Shown here one piece after another: positions 55,256 through 64,000 of a stretch of DNA of 64,000 nucleotides. Under the pieces are notes generated by a model that did not search any database, had not been told where the DNA came from, and worked only from the letters and a program-made list of their open reading frames with translations. Origin of the DNA: Diphasiastrum complanatum (Eukaryota > Streptophyta > Lycopodiopsida > Lycopodiales > Lycopodiaceae). Position 1 is the stretch's first letter; each line of letters begins with the position of its first letter. The stretch lies in assembly GCA_029204225.1 (NCBI GenBank), contig CM055111.1:29920790-29984789 (forward strand), read 5' to 3'. The position numbers and the translations under genes were made by a program.

Positions 55256-56300
55256 TGTGATTAAACACAAAAGTTTTCTAGCTGTGACATTTAGCAAACT
55301 TGTCCAAGTCTAAATTGTGCACGAACAAATTATTGATAAAAATAGAATAAATTTGCTCCACACAACCTATTTGGTAATGGAATATGATGTGGTAGCATGA
55401 GTGATAGCTAGAACGACCACGTAGATTGGAAACACAATAAAATCCTCTAGTGCCTTTTTCCACATACCACAAATATGGGATTCATGGTTTGGATAAAAAA
55501 TACTCATAAAAGTTTTGTGAAAAACAAAGATCATGAACTAGATGCCATGTGACTAATGTGTAGACTGTCTCAATACCGTGTTTTCCAACCTTTTGAAGGC
55601 TCTTAGAATCTTAGATGTTGTCAGAATACGATGCCTGCCAAAGAAAAACAAAAGTGCTTAGCAACATCTTCCTATGATAAAGATAACGATGCAACGCGAC
55701 CACTGGTTTTTCAAGCGAACAATCTACACGTTATCGGAGCACATACACAAGCATGGCTACCTTGCCCTTGCAATGAAAAAGTTTGAATCTATCTTTAACA
55801 AAAGGAGGAAAATAAATCTTTATCTATTAGAATTGTCTTCGTGTTTTTGGAAACCTATCCATTTATGCATATTAAAACACCATTCATGCATTGTAAAGCA
55901 CCACATTCACATGTCTTTGCTTTTTTGGCCTTATGCATCATGCATTGTTTGCACGTGTTCTGAAGAACTTTATAGTGAGAAAAGATGCATGTTAGTTTAG
56001 CCCTTAACCAAGGTTCAGGCCTTGAAAGTTTAGGTTGCCACCATTTAATATCCTTTAATGTCGACTTTTTTCTAAACTCCATTGACCCAGACCTTAACAC
56101 AGAGCCTTTGCAAGACAAGGCCAAAATCAGATCCTTAGTTGCCGTGCCCTTAGTTTCAAAGAAGTACTTAAAAAAGAGAGCTAGAAGCAAAGGGAGGTGG
56201 ATTCCTTCACATATTTGAAGGAAGGAAAGCTTTGGATCGTGGCTGATTAGAGTTTGTTTACTCACAAGAAAAAGCAGAGAGATCATCGTAAAACTGATCG
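55256..56300. other. Upstream region of the LSG1-like gene
   Basis: No other gene is supported. The last few hundred bases must contain the promoter and 5' untranslated region of the gene at 56301, but no clear TATA box is seen. A 170-codon frame on the opposite strand (56367-55855) overlaps exon 1 and has no family motif. Confidence 0.4.
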
Positions 56301-56530
56301 ATGGTGGGGAGGAAGAAGACGAGAGCAGGGCCGGGCCAGGCTCTGATAAAGCAGCGGAGTCGGACATCCCAGCAGCTGGGGTCGAGGGCAGCGGGCGCTG
56401 GTGGTGAGGGACGGCAGGTGCTGGAGTCCATCACTCATGTCACGGATTTGGAGGAGGTTCTAGAGCAAGCGGAGCATGCAGGGCGGATTTTCTCGGCCCT
56501 TAACCCTCTTCCGGAGATCCTCATCTCCAC
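56301..56530 (+). CDS. LSG1: LSG1-type GTPase, exon 1
   Basis: LSG1 is a circularly permuted GTPase that releases the export adaptor NMD3 from pre-60S ribosomal particles in the cytoplasm. The ATG at 56301 begins MVGRKKTRAGPGQALIKQR, matching the short basic N-terminus of the family (pattern LGRALVK). It continues with VLESITHVTDLEEVLEQAEHAGRIF, closely like the plant LSG1 segment VLES-T-V-D---IIEQAEEAERLF. The exon ends ATCTCCAC before GTAAGT, a strong donor site, with two bases of a split codon. The GTPase motifs are not in this exon. Identification rests on this N-terminal pattern plus exon 2. Confidence 0.8.
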
Positions 56531-57215
56531 GTAAGTCTGATTTGATTGTGCACTGACCCTGCTTTGTGCTAATTTTTAATTTCATCTTTCTGATGTGTAC
56601 CTTTAGTGATTTATCGTATATGTGGCTGTGCTTAGTTTGATTTGTCGCGTTATAATGGAAACCCTAATTTCCAGCTATATCATGGGAACCCTAAGTACAA
56701 CTATAACCTAGCACCTAAATCTTATGATTACGATTGGCTTCACAGAAGCATCACCTGCTGTTTGTTAAATAACATCTCAAAGTATTGATTTTCCGTCGTC
56801 AGAAGCGTGGGTTAATGGACACATGTTTATTCAGGTTTTAAGGTGCCATATGTTTATAGTTTATTGAGGTAGTATAGTTGCATGGGCATTATGTAGCTGG
56901 TCCACAGAACGAGTTGTCATCTTATCTTAAAATACTGGTACAAGTCTCAAGTCACATTTGTTGGAACTTGGAATGGCCTTTTCAGATCACTTTAAGAGCA
57001 TTTGAGATGTAATTTGAAGGGTTTTAATGATAGGTCACAATCATTTACAGCTCATGGTTGGACTGCTACAACCTTACTTTCACTTTCTACAACTTGGATA
57101 CCTCATTGTTGAAGGGTCAATCATTGAGGAGACTACCCTTTTGAAGGTCATGAATTGATGTTATCGACATGTTTTTCTCATTACAAGCTGGGATATGTGA
57201 TGCTTTTTAAGTTTT

Positions 57216-58354
57216 CTATCTGTCCTTTATGTCTCCAATCTTCCTCGAAGATAGTTGAACCTGTACTTTTCCCACTCCTTTTATATCATATGTGTAGTTG
57301 TCTCCCAACTTCACATTTGGTCCATCATCTAATGTTTGAAAATTAGACAACCACTCCCGCCTAGGTGTCATATGCTTTGAAGTTCCTGAATCAATAAACC
57401 AACACTCTTCTTCTTTCGAGAAGACGCCAAAAGATGTCGATGCTGAAAATAATTCATAGTCTTCAAGGTCCAAGGCACCTAACTTTGTATTAGGTCCTTC
57501 TTCATCATCAAAATTTCCGTCCTGCTTCTTCTTGTACTTGTTGTGCCAGCATTCCTTTGCACAGTGCCCTGAATATCCACAAACAAAGTATTTTCTCTTT
57601 CGAACTACTTTCTTTCCATCTTTTGATTGATTTGATTGATTCTCCTCCGTATCTTGCTTCTTCTTCTCCTTCTTCTTCCCTTTGCCACCCTTTTTGGAAC
57701 TTTGTCCTTGCTTCTTTGCTAGGAATGTCTGCTCCTTAAAATCGTCCCCGTTGACAATAATTTGTTTCCTCATTTCCTCTTGTAGCAATATAGCATTCAG
57801 CTCATTGAAAGAAGGCCTCGTTTCTCGTAACGATAACGTCATCACAAAGTTCTGATAAGCTAAAGATAGACTATTAAGTACAATGCATACCAATACTAAA
57901 TCTTGAACACTTTCTCCAACCGCAATAAGTTGCCCTCTCAGATCTTTCACCCGAATAAAGTAGTTTGTTACTGATTCACCTGTACCCATTTTCAATGTGT
58001 GTAGCTTATTAGTCAAGAATAAGATTCGTGATTGATTGACAGTTTCATACAAGTTCTTCAGTATGTCCCAAGCCTCCTTGGATCCAGCAACATCTCTAAT
58101 GTGAGGAATGATCATATCTCTTATTGATAAATTGACGATGATATGACGTGCTTTCTCCTTCGCCTCAAATACTCCCGCAACTCCCTATCAATGGCAGGAG
58201 GTATTTTGACACTTGTGACAATCTCCCAATGTTCTCTATCCTGGAGAATGTTTTGCATCTTGAACTTCCATATGCTGCAATTTGTTCCATCTATCTTGCT
58301 AGACTCCGGCAATACGACATCATTCAATCCTGCCATTGTACTATTATTTAGCAA
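57216..58354 (-). pseudogene. Copia gag-protease in LSG1 intron 1
   Basis: Two minus-strand frames (58354-58121 and 58115-57216), separated by one frame break, give VVLPESSKIDGTNCSIWKFKMQNIL, AWDILKNLYETVNQSRILFL and an acidic-basic linker. A zinc knuckle YFVCGYSGHCAKEC (first Cys changed to Tyr) and the protease site WFIDSGTSKHMT follow. The sequence is cut after VQVQLSS, so integrase and RT are missing. It is of the same lineage as element C. Being antisense to the host gene, it does not feed into the host reading frame. Confidence 0.85.
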
Positions 58355-58831
58355 CTTGATTTTTCAGCAATCAGTATCTCACCAAACTTTAGATTTTTCT
58401 TGTAACATTGCAATATGATCTGATTCTAGCCAGCGATCAGCCTGTTTCTAGCAAACTACCTCCAATGATGAGGTCTGTTCGGTTGACAGTAATCAAGTCA
58501 GCGAACAACAGTAGTGAACTAACCGTCAACCACAACTCGATTTGCAGGGTTTTACAACAAAACCCTAAAAGTGCGCCCTATGGGAAATTTTCCAGCTTGA
58601 ATTTTTGTTTATCAAATTCATAGCAACGCCCTACTCCAGCCAAAATCATCAGTACTATTTCAATTCCTGTCCAATTCCACTGAGAATTGAGCTGGAAAGA
58701 ACGATTCTTAGCTTTCACGACAACACTGAACAATTTTGTGAATTCCTTTTGATTGCCTGAGAAAACTCCTTTCTGCAATCCTGTTTAGCTTGAAGCCACA
58801 AATCCGTCGCACCTTTGATGATTTCCTACAA

Positions 58832-58847
58832 CGTGGCTCTGATACCA
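58832..58847 (-). other. Primer-binding site of the intron-1 copia element
   Basis: TGGTATCAGAGCCACG on the minus strand lies between the gag leader and LTR-like sequence ending TTTTAGTGAACT. Confidence 0.85.
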
Positions 58848-59300
58848 AGTTCACTAAAAGCCGATTCTTAAAATGACATAACCCACCTATTGATTGAATA
58901 GTAATAAAGCAAGAGCACTTGGAGCAACTCTTCACACAAGCATAAGCACATTGTATCGATTAACATAATCAAATCAATAATTACAAGTTATGTACTTGAT
59001 AGGGCTTAGTACACAGTGGCCCATCAATCTAGAACCTAGAGAGAAAATATGGAACTGTAAAAGAAATGGTCTATGTTTGCCTTTTTTAACTAGCATCACC
59101 ACTTCTACATTAAGGATGCCATTTGTTACAAAAAGGGTTCTACTTATAGCAAAAAGAGTGGGGCCCCATTTCTGTTTATGGTTCTAGTGCTATTACACAT
59201 GCAATATGCCATATTTGGGCCTTTAATTTGAAAAATGTGAATAATCTCTAAGGTGCGACTTTTCTAAGTACTCTTGCGCTTCATTGAAATGCTTCACGAG
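58848..59300 (-). repeat. 5' LTR of the intron-1 copia element, outer end unclear
   Basis: In minus-strand sense the LTR ends AGTGAACT right before the primer-binding site, again without the usual CA. The outer end could not be located, so 59300 is approximate. Confidence 0.5.
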
Positions 59301-59472
59301 CCCTTTGTTCCAGCCTCCACAATATTATGTATATAAGAGTACGTAAGACATACTATGTATTTGTATATATCATGTTGCATGTGATGTTTTAGTGATAACT
59401 AGCATCATCCTTTTTTTAAAGTTGACTTATTCTTGGATTATATTTTGGTGGTTTTCAAATTTTTTGATGCAG

Positions 59473-59574
59473 GGATTCAGATCGAGACTTTGCTAAATTA
59501 GGTGCTAATGAGAAAAAGATGCAACAAAGACTAGAGGAAGCCTTGCATCAGTCTAGCCTCACAATCCCAAGAAG
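59473..59574 (+). CDS. LSG1: LSG1-type GTPase, exon 2
   Basis: This 102-bp exon follows TTTTTGATGCAG and completes the split codon of exon 1 to give Thr, then DSDRDFAKLGANEKKMQQRL and EEALHQSSLTIPRR. The family has the same order (MREEALHASSLQVPRRP). It ends AAGAAG before GTCAAT, a weaker but acceptable donor, and the Arg codon is expected to be completed by the next exon. The next family segment (WTPKM...) is not found before 64000. The gene is open on the right. Confidence 0.8.
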
Positions 59575-59639
59575 GTCAATTTTTTACTTTTAAACCTCTG
59601 TAAAACCCTAAAATATTTGCTCTAGTGAATTTGCTTTGG

Positions 59640-60731
59640 TTGTGATGAGATCCTAACAGTCCTTATATGACTTGTAATGTGAGTCTTTATGGTGTGATAT
59701 GATCAAAATACAGGTCTATCTATGAAGTATCTTAACCTCAATAACAAACACAACACATGAAAGCTTGAAGGAAACTAGCTATGGAAGCATCAACAATACA
59801 AGGAAAGCTTAAGCATCACAAGAAACCAATGTTAGGAACTCCAAATGCTTGATTGATTAGAGGAGGGCGTTGGCCTCCTTGAGGGTGAATCCTCCCTTAC
59901 AAAATAAGAAAATATTGAGGTGTCATCACCAACTTGAGTCTTATGCCACATGGGGCATGCACACTTGGCCACTTGGACTCAACTTGCACTTACTTATTGG
60001 AACAAAGAGGAATTGACTCCATGGTGGCTCGAACAACCTTGCTATATTTGTGAATAGCGGACTTGTAATAATGGTTGTAAGGCCCAAATTAGCCAAATAA
60101 GGCCCTAAACTTATAGTAGAGGCACAAATGATCACTATAAATAGCTGAGGTCGTGCTAAATTTGGAGGCTATTGTTCATTTTGTAATTTTGAGTTCTAAG
60201 AGATCTTGAAGCTTCTCTTTGAGAGCTTTCTTAATAGTATTGATGCTTCATGTGCCTAAAATCACATGGAGCTATGATCATGCTCTAGAATCAAATTTTT
60301 CAAATGACTCAAATTTTTGGAACGACTTGAATTTCTGGAATGACTCAAATTATTCCAAAGACTAGATTTTTTTTGGAAAGACTCGAATTTTTCCAATGGA
60401 TTGAATTTTTCCAAAGGATCAAATTTTTCCGAAGGATCGACTTTTTTAGAAAGACTCAAAAAGACTCGAAATTTTGGAACGACTCAAATTTGTGGAAAGA
60501 CTTGAATTTTTCCGAAGGATCGAACTGTCCGCCCCTATCTTGTGAGTGATCAATAATAATGAATAATGGATTCTATCTGTACCCATTTTTGTGAAGTTTT
60601 GCTACATTTAGTTGGTTTCTTGAATTTTGACTAGTTTCTTGAATTTTGACTAGTTTCTTGATTTCTTGCATTGTCATCTAATTTGATGTTTAATGAATGG
60701 GTTAGATGTTGGCACATGACAATTTTGGTAT
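59640..60731 (+). repeat. LTR-like segment in intron 2
   Basis: It has a TATA-like CTATAAATAGC near 60137, C/T-rich sequence after it, and ends at a primer-binding site (60732). The left end is not defined. Copia versus gypsy cannot be told because no pol domain is seen. Confidence 0.5.
60295..60533 (+). repeat. 18-19 bp minisatellite in the LTR-like segment
   Basis: About a dozen imperfect units such as GAATTTTTCCAAAGGAT and CTCAAATTTTTGGAACGA run in tandem. On the minus strand a frame through them reads DPLEKF repeats, a by-product of the 18-bp period. Confidence 0.85.
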
Positions 60732-60743
60732 CAGAGCATTAGA
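60732..60743 (+). other. Primer-binding site in intron 2
   Basis: TGGTATCAGAGC follows ACAATTT, a few bases after a CA that may be the LTR end. Confidence 0.75.
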
Positions 60744-61383
60744 TCCTTTCCCCATCAGATTTGGTGGTTTTTGTTAAGTTTGGTAGAGTTTCTTGTTCTA
60801 GTTTTCTTGTTTTTTCAATTTCCAGCAAGTTTTGATTCAATTTTTGACCATTTAATCTTCATTTTTTGTGTTATTTCTTGTTATAGATCAGTAGATCTAT
60901 TGTTCAGCTTCTTGGAGGTACTGAGATTTTCTAATTTGGAGCTATATTGACCAAGTTATGAACATTTTAGTGTTTCCTTTCCAATTTTAGTTAGTGATAG
61001 TTTTTGCAGTCTGTGTTCTCCATTTTTGGCTGACTTTTTGGCCAAAATTTATGACTGTAATTCAATAGGATTGTAGATCTCACTCTCAGCTTGAATGTGA
61101 GCCAATTTGCAGCCAATTTGGTTGAAAATTGAGGGAGATATGACAAATCTTGTGGAAGAGGTCAAATTCTAGTTTGAGTAGAGAATTTGAGAAAAAAGCA
61201 CTTCAATTCTTCATTCTTGAAGTTTTGTTTCTTTGTAATTTTTTTTTCTTTGAAGTTTCGTCAAAAAACCAAAATATTTAAAAAAATTCTGACCTAAACC
61301 TACCCCAGCCCTAACCCTAAGTACCACTTTAAAAAAAAAAAAACCTGTCACGCCTTCTCCACGCGACCCGGCGACCTTCATCT

Positions 61384-61525
61384 CGATCGAGTCACTTCGT
61401 TTCCCCTTCGACCAAGTCTCTTCGTTCTCTCTTCGACCGAGTCGCTTCGTTCTCACCTCGACCGAATCACTTCGTTACCCCTTCGACTGAGTCTCTTCGT
61501 TCTCGCCTCGACCGAGTCTAGTCGG
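61384..61525 (+). repeat. 25-bp tandem repeat, five to six copies
   Basis: Units of the form CGACCGAGTCTCTTCGTTCT start at 61384, 61409, 61434, 61459, 61484 and 61509 (the last partial). The block is GC-richer than its surroundings. Confidence 0.95.
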
Positions 61526-63080
61526 CGCCCTATGCCCTTTTCTCACGCGATCAACTGCCCGGGTCATCAGCGGCCGTTATAAACTAATATTCTTCTACTA
61601 CTGATTATTGTCACGAGATGATACTGCCACTCATCTGGACATCTACGTGGAGAGACTACAACGAATTCCATTGAGATATCAATCACGCTTATATCTGCTG
61701 CTGCTGCCAGAGAGCAATCCATTTAGCTGGCAGGAAATCAAGCCCTCTCCGTGACCGAATGTAAGCGTGATTCTATTGAGACTGCAACGCATTTCAATTG
61801 TTAAATCAATCGCAGTTCGGTGGCAGAAATCAAGACAATTCTATGGCAGCCATTGACACATTATAATGAAGCTATTCCCCTCGCTGAATATGGACGCAAT
61901 TTGGTGGATCATGAGCGGCTGCTACACTTGGCGTCAGTGATTTATCACTGTTCCTCTGAGGATCTATAGAGACACAAGGAGGCTCTTGGAGATCTATAGC
62001 TGCTATTATTTCTAACTGAAACCATTGTGGGAGAATCGTCTGGTTTTGTAGGAGCTAATCCTTCAGCACTCTCTGAGGAAAAATATGATCAAAAAGTTTC
62101 ATAGGGACGTCCTCTGCTCCATCGCTGCTAACAGTAGCAATTCTTTACTCTTTTGTGAGAAAAGAATCCAATTATCAATGTTATTGCCAGTCGCCACACT
62201 GAGTGCCATCTATTCAACGATGAGGAGTGCTGGCTTTTCAGTAAACACCACTTGAGGAATATGCTTCCTCGGATTTGTAGCGCTGATCAAATTGTTGTAG
62301 ATCTGTACAAACAAATTTTTTTTGCGGTCCCTATTTCTTCCACGAGCACATGGCTCACCCATCTCAATGACCAAGGAAAATTTTTTACCGTCATTCTTAA
62401 GATTTTGTTTACGGCTTTATTTCTTTCACGATCTAATATTTCAAAGAAATCAAATTTTTTTTGTGTAGGGTCCTCCTTAAGGTGATTTAATTACATTTTG
62501 CTTCCCGTTTTTTGTTTTTACTGTCTATAACTTTTCTATTTGAAGTCGGATTCCAACACTGTAAGAACAAAAAGTGTTCAGTTTTTCGCGCTAAGAACAT
62601 TGATCAATGTTTCCGTCATCATTACTTTTGTTTTATTATTTTTTTAGGGAACCCCCTTTTTCCTAAGTTGTTTACGTTTTATATACCATTTCTTCAAATT
62701 CTCGTATCTTCTACATTTGAGCTCGGATTTCGGTGCCGTTAAAAGTAGAATTTGTCAGCTCAACGTGATTGACATTGTCGTGGTGTCCTTAATCCTATAT
62801 TCATGCTCTTATTCATAACGAGTACTATTTTTCAAGGACGTAAAATTTATAAGTGTGTGGAGAAATCGAACTCACTGTAATTGGGAAGACTTTCAAGAAA
62901 TTGTGTAACTACATAACAAACATATTGCCAAGTTGCAATATTCAATCAACACATAATGTCTGTGTCTTACGGTGCAACTGGAACAAGATTGACAATGTAG
63001 ACGTATCATTAATATCCAAAACTTAACCTCTTCAACAAGTTCTTAATCTTCAAGTGGGTCCAAGTTTGCAATCCACAGTT
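61526..63080. other. No gene seen
   Basis: Leader-like or unassigned sequence following the repeat. No gag zinc knuckle, protease or RT motif is found on either strand. Confidence 0.45.
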
Positions 63081-63109
63081 ACAAATTCAGGTATTCCACA
63101 TCGAATCCA

Positions 63110-63767
63110 ATGGATTGGAATTATGAACAAGAGGATGACAATCAGTCATACTGTGATGACAGTTATGACAATGATGTAGACGAATATTGGGATCAACGAT
63201 TACAACGAAGATTATGACCGATGTGATGACATCGCTGATGACGATCAATATCAAGACCAGAACGACAATTTTGCTAATGATGATCAGTATCATGACTACA
63301 ACGACACTTCTAGACTTGACCATTACTCTGAAGATTTCAACAATGATCAACAAAACGAAGAACAACACGAACCAGTCATTGAGGATTGCTCTGTAGATGA
63401 AGCAATTGAACCATTCGATGGTCAGGATGAAATAGAGTTTAATGATGGTGATTATCAAGATCAAGATCAATTCCAATTTACTACTGAAAATTAGTTTGAA
63501 GCGACAAGCGTGAATGAGCAACAACAGGTGCAAAGTGGAACAAAAGATCACTGCGAGCCCATTGATCAATTGTATGATCTTGAAGAACTCAAAAGACGAC
63601 ATCACCATGGTGCATAACAACATTTCGATCATGATGAAGATGATGATGTTGATTATGAGGCCTATGAAGATGCCTATGAAAGTGAAGAAATTGACGACAA
63701 TGGGGTGTTCTCTCTATGCCACTACAAGTATGATTGGTCCTTCTCTGATGGGTACATCATTTGCTGA
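63110..63767 (+). pseudogene. Asp/Asn-rich acidic reading frame, broken, unknown
   Basis: An ATG at 63110 starts MDWNYEQEDDNQ. After one frame shift near 63200 the frame from 63207 reads YDRCDDIADDDQYQDQND and continues with very high Asp, Asn, Gln and Glu content for about 180 codons. It is crossed by TAG at 63492 and TAA near 63618, and ends at TGA 63765. No known domain is visible. Codon-level bias towards acidic residues across a shift suggests a once-translated frame rather than chance. The opposite strand gives an Ile/Val/Leu-rich frame, which is the mirror of the same bias. It may belong to the element in intron 2. Confidence 0.4.
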
Positions 63768-63798
63768 TGCAAATGATTTTAAGGAGGGAAAGAATATT

Positions 63799-63876
63799 AC
63801 TGTGGCGAGTGGAGCGACAATTTCCAGTCCCTATGTCACTGTGGCAAGTGGAGCGACAATTTCCAGTCCCTATGCC
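63799..63876 (+). repeat. 39-bp tandem repeat, two copies
   Basis: ACTGTGGCGAGTGGAGCGAC and its following bases to CCCTATGTC at 63799-63837 recur at 63838-63876 with two or three changes. The period is a multiple of three, and a frame through it reads TVASGATISSPY twice. Confidence 0.95.
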
Positions 63877-64000
63877 AATTTTGTGGGAAGTCTAACGCCA
63901 TCAACTCAACAATAGTGGGTCAGTATTCATGGAAGATCAAATAATAGTGTAGACCCTACTATTAGTAAAGTGACCTGTGGAACAAAGGAAATATTAGGTA

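Larger units (their letters stand above)
56531..59472 (+). other. Intron 1 of the LSG1-like gene (2.94 kb)
   Basis: It starts GTAAGTCTG and ends TTTTTGATGCAG, both good splice sites, and joins exons 1 and 2 in phase. It contains a truncated minus-strand copia element (57216-about 59300). Confidence 0.75.
59575..64000 (+). other. Intron 2 of the LSG1-like gene, at least 4.4 kb
   Basis: No later LSG1 exon is visible to the window's end. The stretch is filled with LTR-like sequence, minisatellites and a broken acidic frame. That it is intron, rather than the end of a broken gene, is inferred from the intact first two exons. Confidence 0.55.

Noticed and set aside
55855-56367. 170-codon minus-strand frame
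   Set aside because: It overlaps LSG1 exon 1 on the opposite strand, has no family motif and no promoter, and is best seen as a shadow.
60262-60459. DPLEKF repeat protein on the minus strand
   Set aside because: The 18-bp minisatellite has a period divisible by three, which makes a repeating peptide by itself.
63087-63632. 181-codon hydrophobic frame on the minus strand that looks like a membrane protein
   Set aside because: It is the exact opposite strand of the Asp/Asn-rich acidic frame; GAT/GAC codons read backwards give Ile and Val. No membrane protein family is recognised.

Overview
This window reads as nuclear DNA of a seed plant with a large, transposon-rich genome. A conifer or other gymnosperm is my best guess; that is inferred from style, not proven. 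Only two host genes are recognisable in 64 kb. One of them has a 2.9-kb first intron and a second intron longer than 4.4 kb, both filled with retroelement DNA. Nearly everything else is Ty1/copia-type LTR retrotransposon in successive states of decay. The primer-binding sites that are visible match the 3' end of initiator tRNA-Met (TGGTATCAGAGC or close variants).

Layout. 1-5010: remnants of several copia elements (RT/RNase H tail plus a long LTR, a protease/pre-integrase fragment, an LTR-like stretch full of short repeats, integrase and gag-leader scraps). 5011-11822: non-coding, with a MITE-like element (6757-7467) and a U2AF35-like splicing-factor pseudogene lying between two 0.48-kb direct repeats. 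11828-29323: one copia element (A) with paired LTRs and a 5-bp target duplication. A contains a 5'-truncated second element (B), which contains a complete third element (C, 15797-21839); A also carries a solo LTR (26760-27413). 29606-42590: copia elements in both orientations (E +, F -, H -, D +) that cut into each other. The LTR of D holds a 1.1-kb foldback DNA transposon (37739-38831).

44891-45925 (minus): an intact single-exon gene for a membrane-anchored protein with an FkbM-type methyltransferase-like domain, with a candidate TATA box and an overlapping upstream ORF. 48515-53480: further copia fragments (I -, J +, K -). 53809-54290: a decayed CACTA (En/Spm) transposase fragment, followed by a perfect 27-bp hairpin and a cluster of iterated palindromic motifs.

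56301-59574 and beyond (plus): the first two exons of an LSG1-type GTPase gene, needed for cytoplasmic maturation of the 60S ribosomal subunit. The splice junctions keep phase; the GTPase core lies beyond the right edge or far into intron 2. 59600-64000, inside that intron: an LTR-like segment with two minisatellites, a primer-binding site, an acidic Asp/Asn-rich broken reading frame and a 39-bp tandem repeat.

The host genes do not form a pathway with one another. What the window offers is a layered insertion history that can be ordered from target-site duplications and interrupted reading frames. The points most worth checking are the non-TG/CA termini of element C, the foldback element with its empty-site paralogue, the different minisatellites in U3 of related LTRs, and the acidic ORF at the right end. 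All identities come from reading motifs by eye; no database search or alignment program was run.
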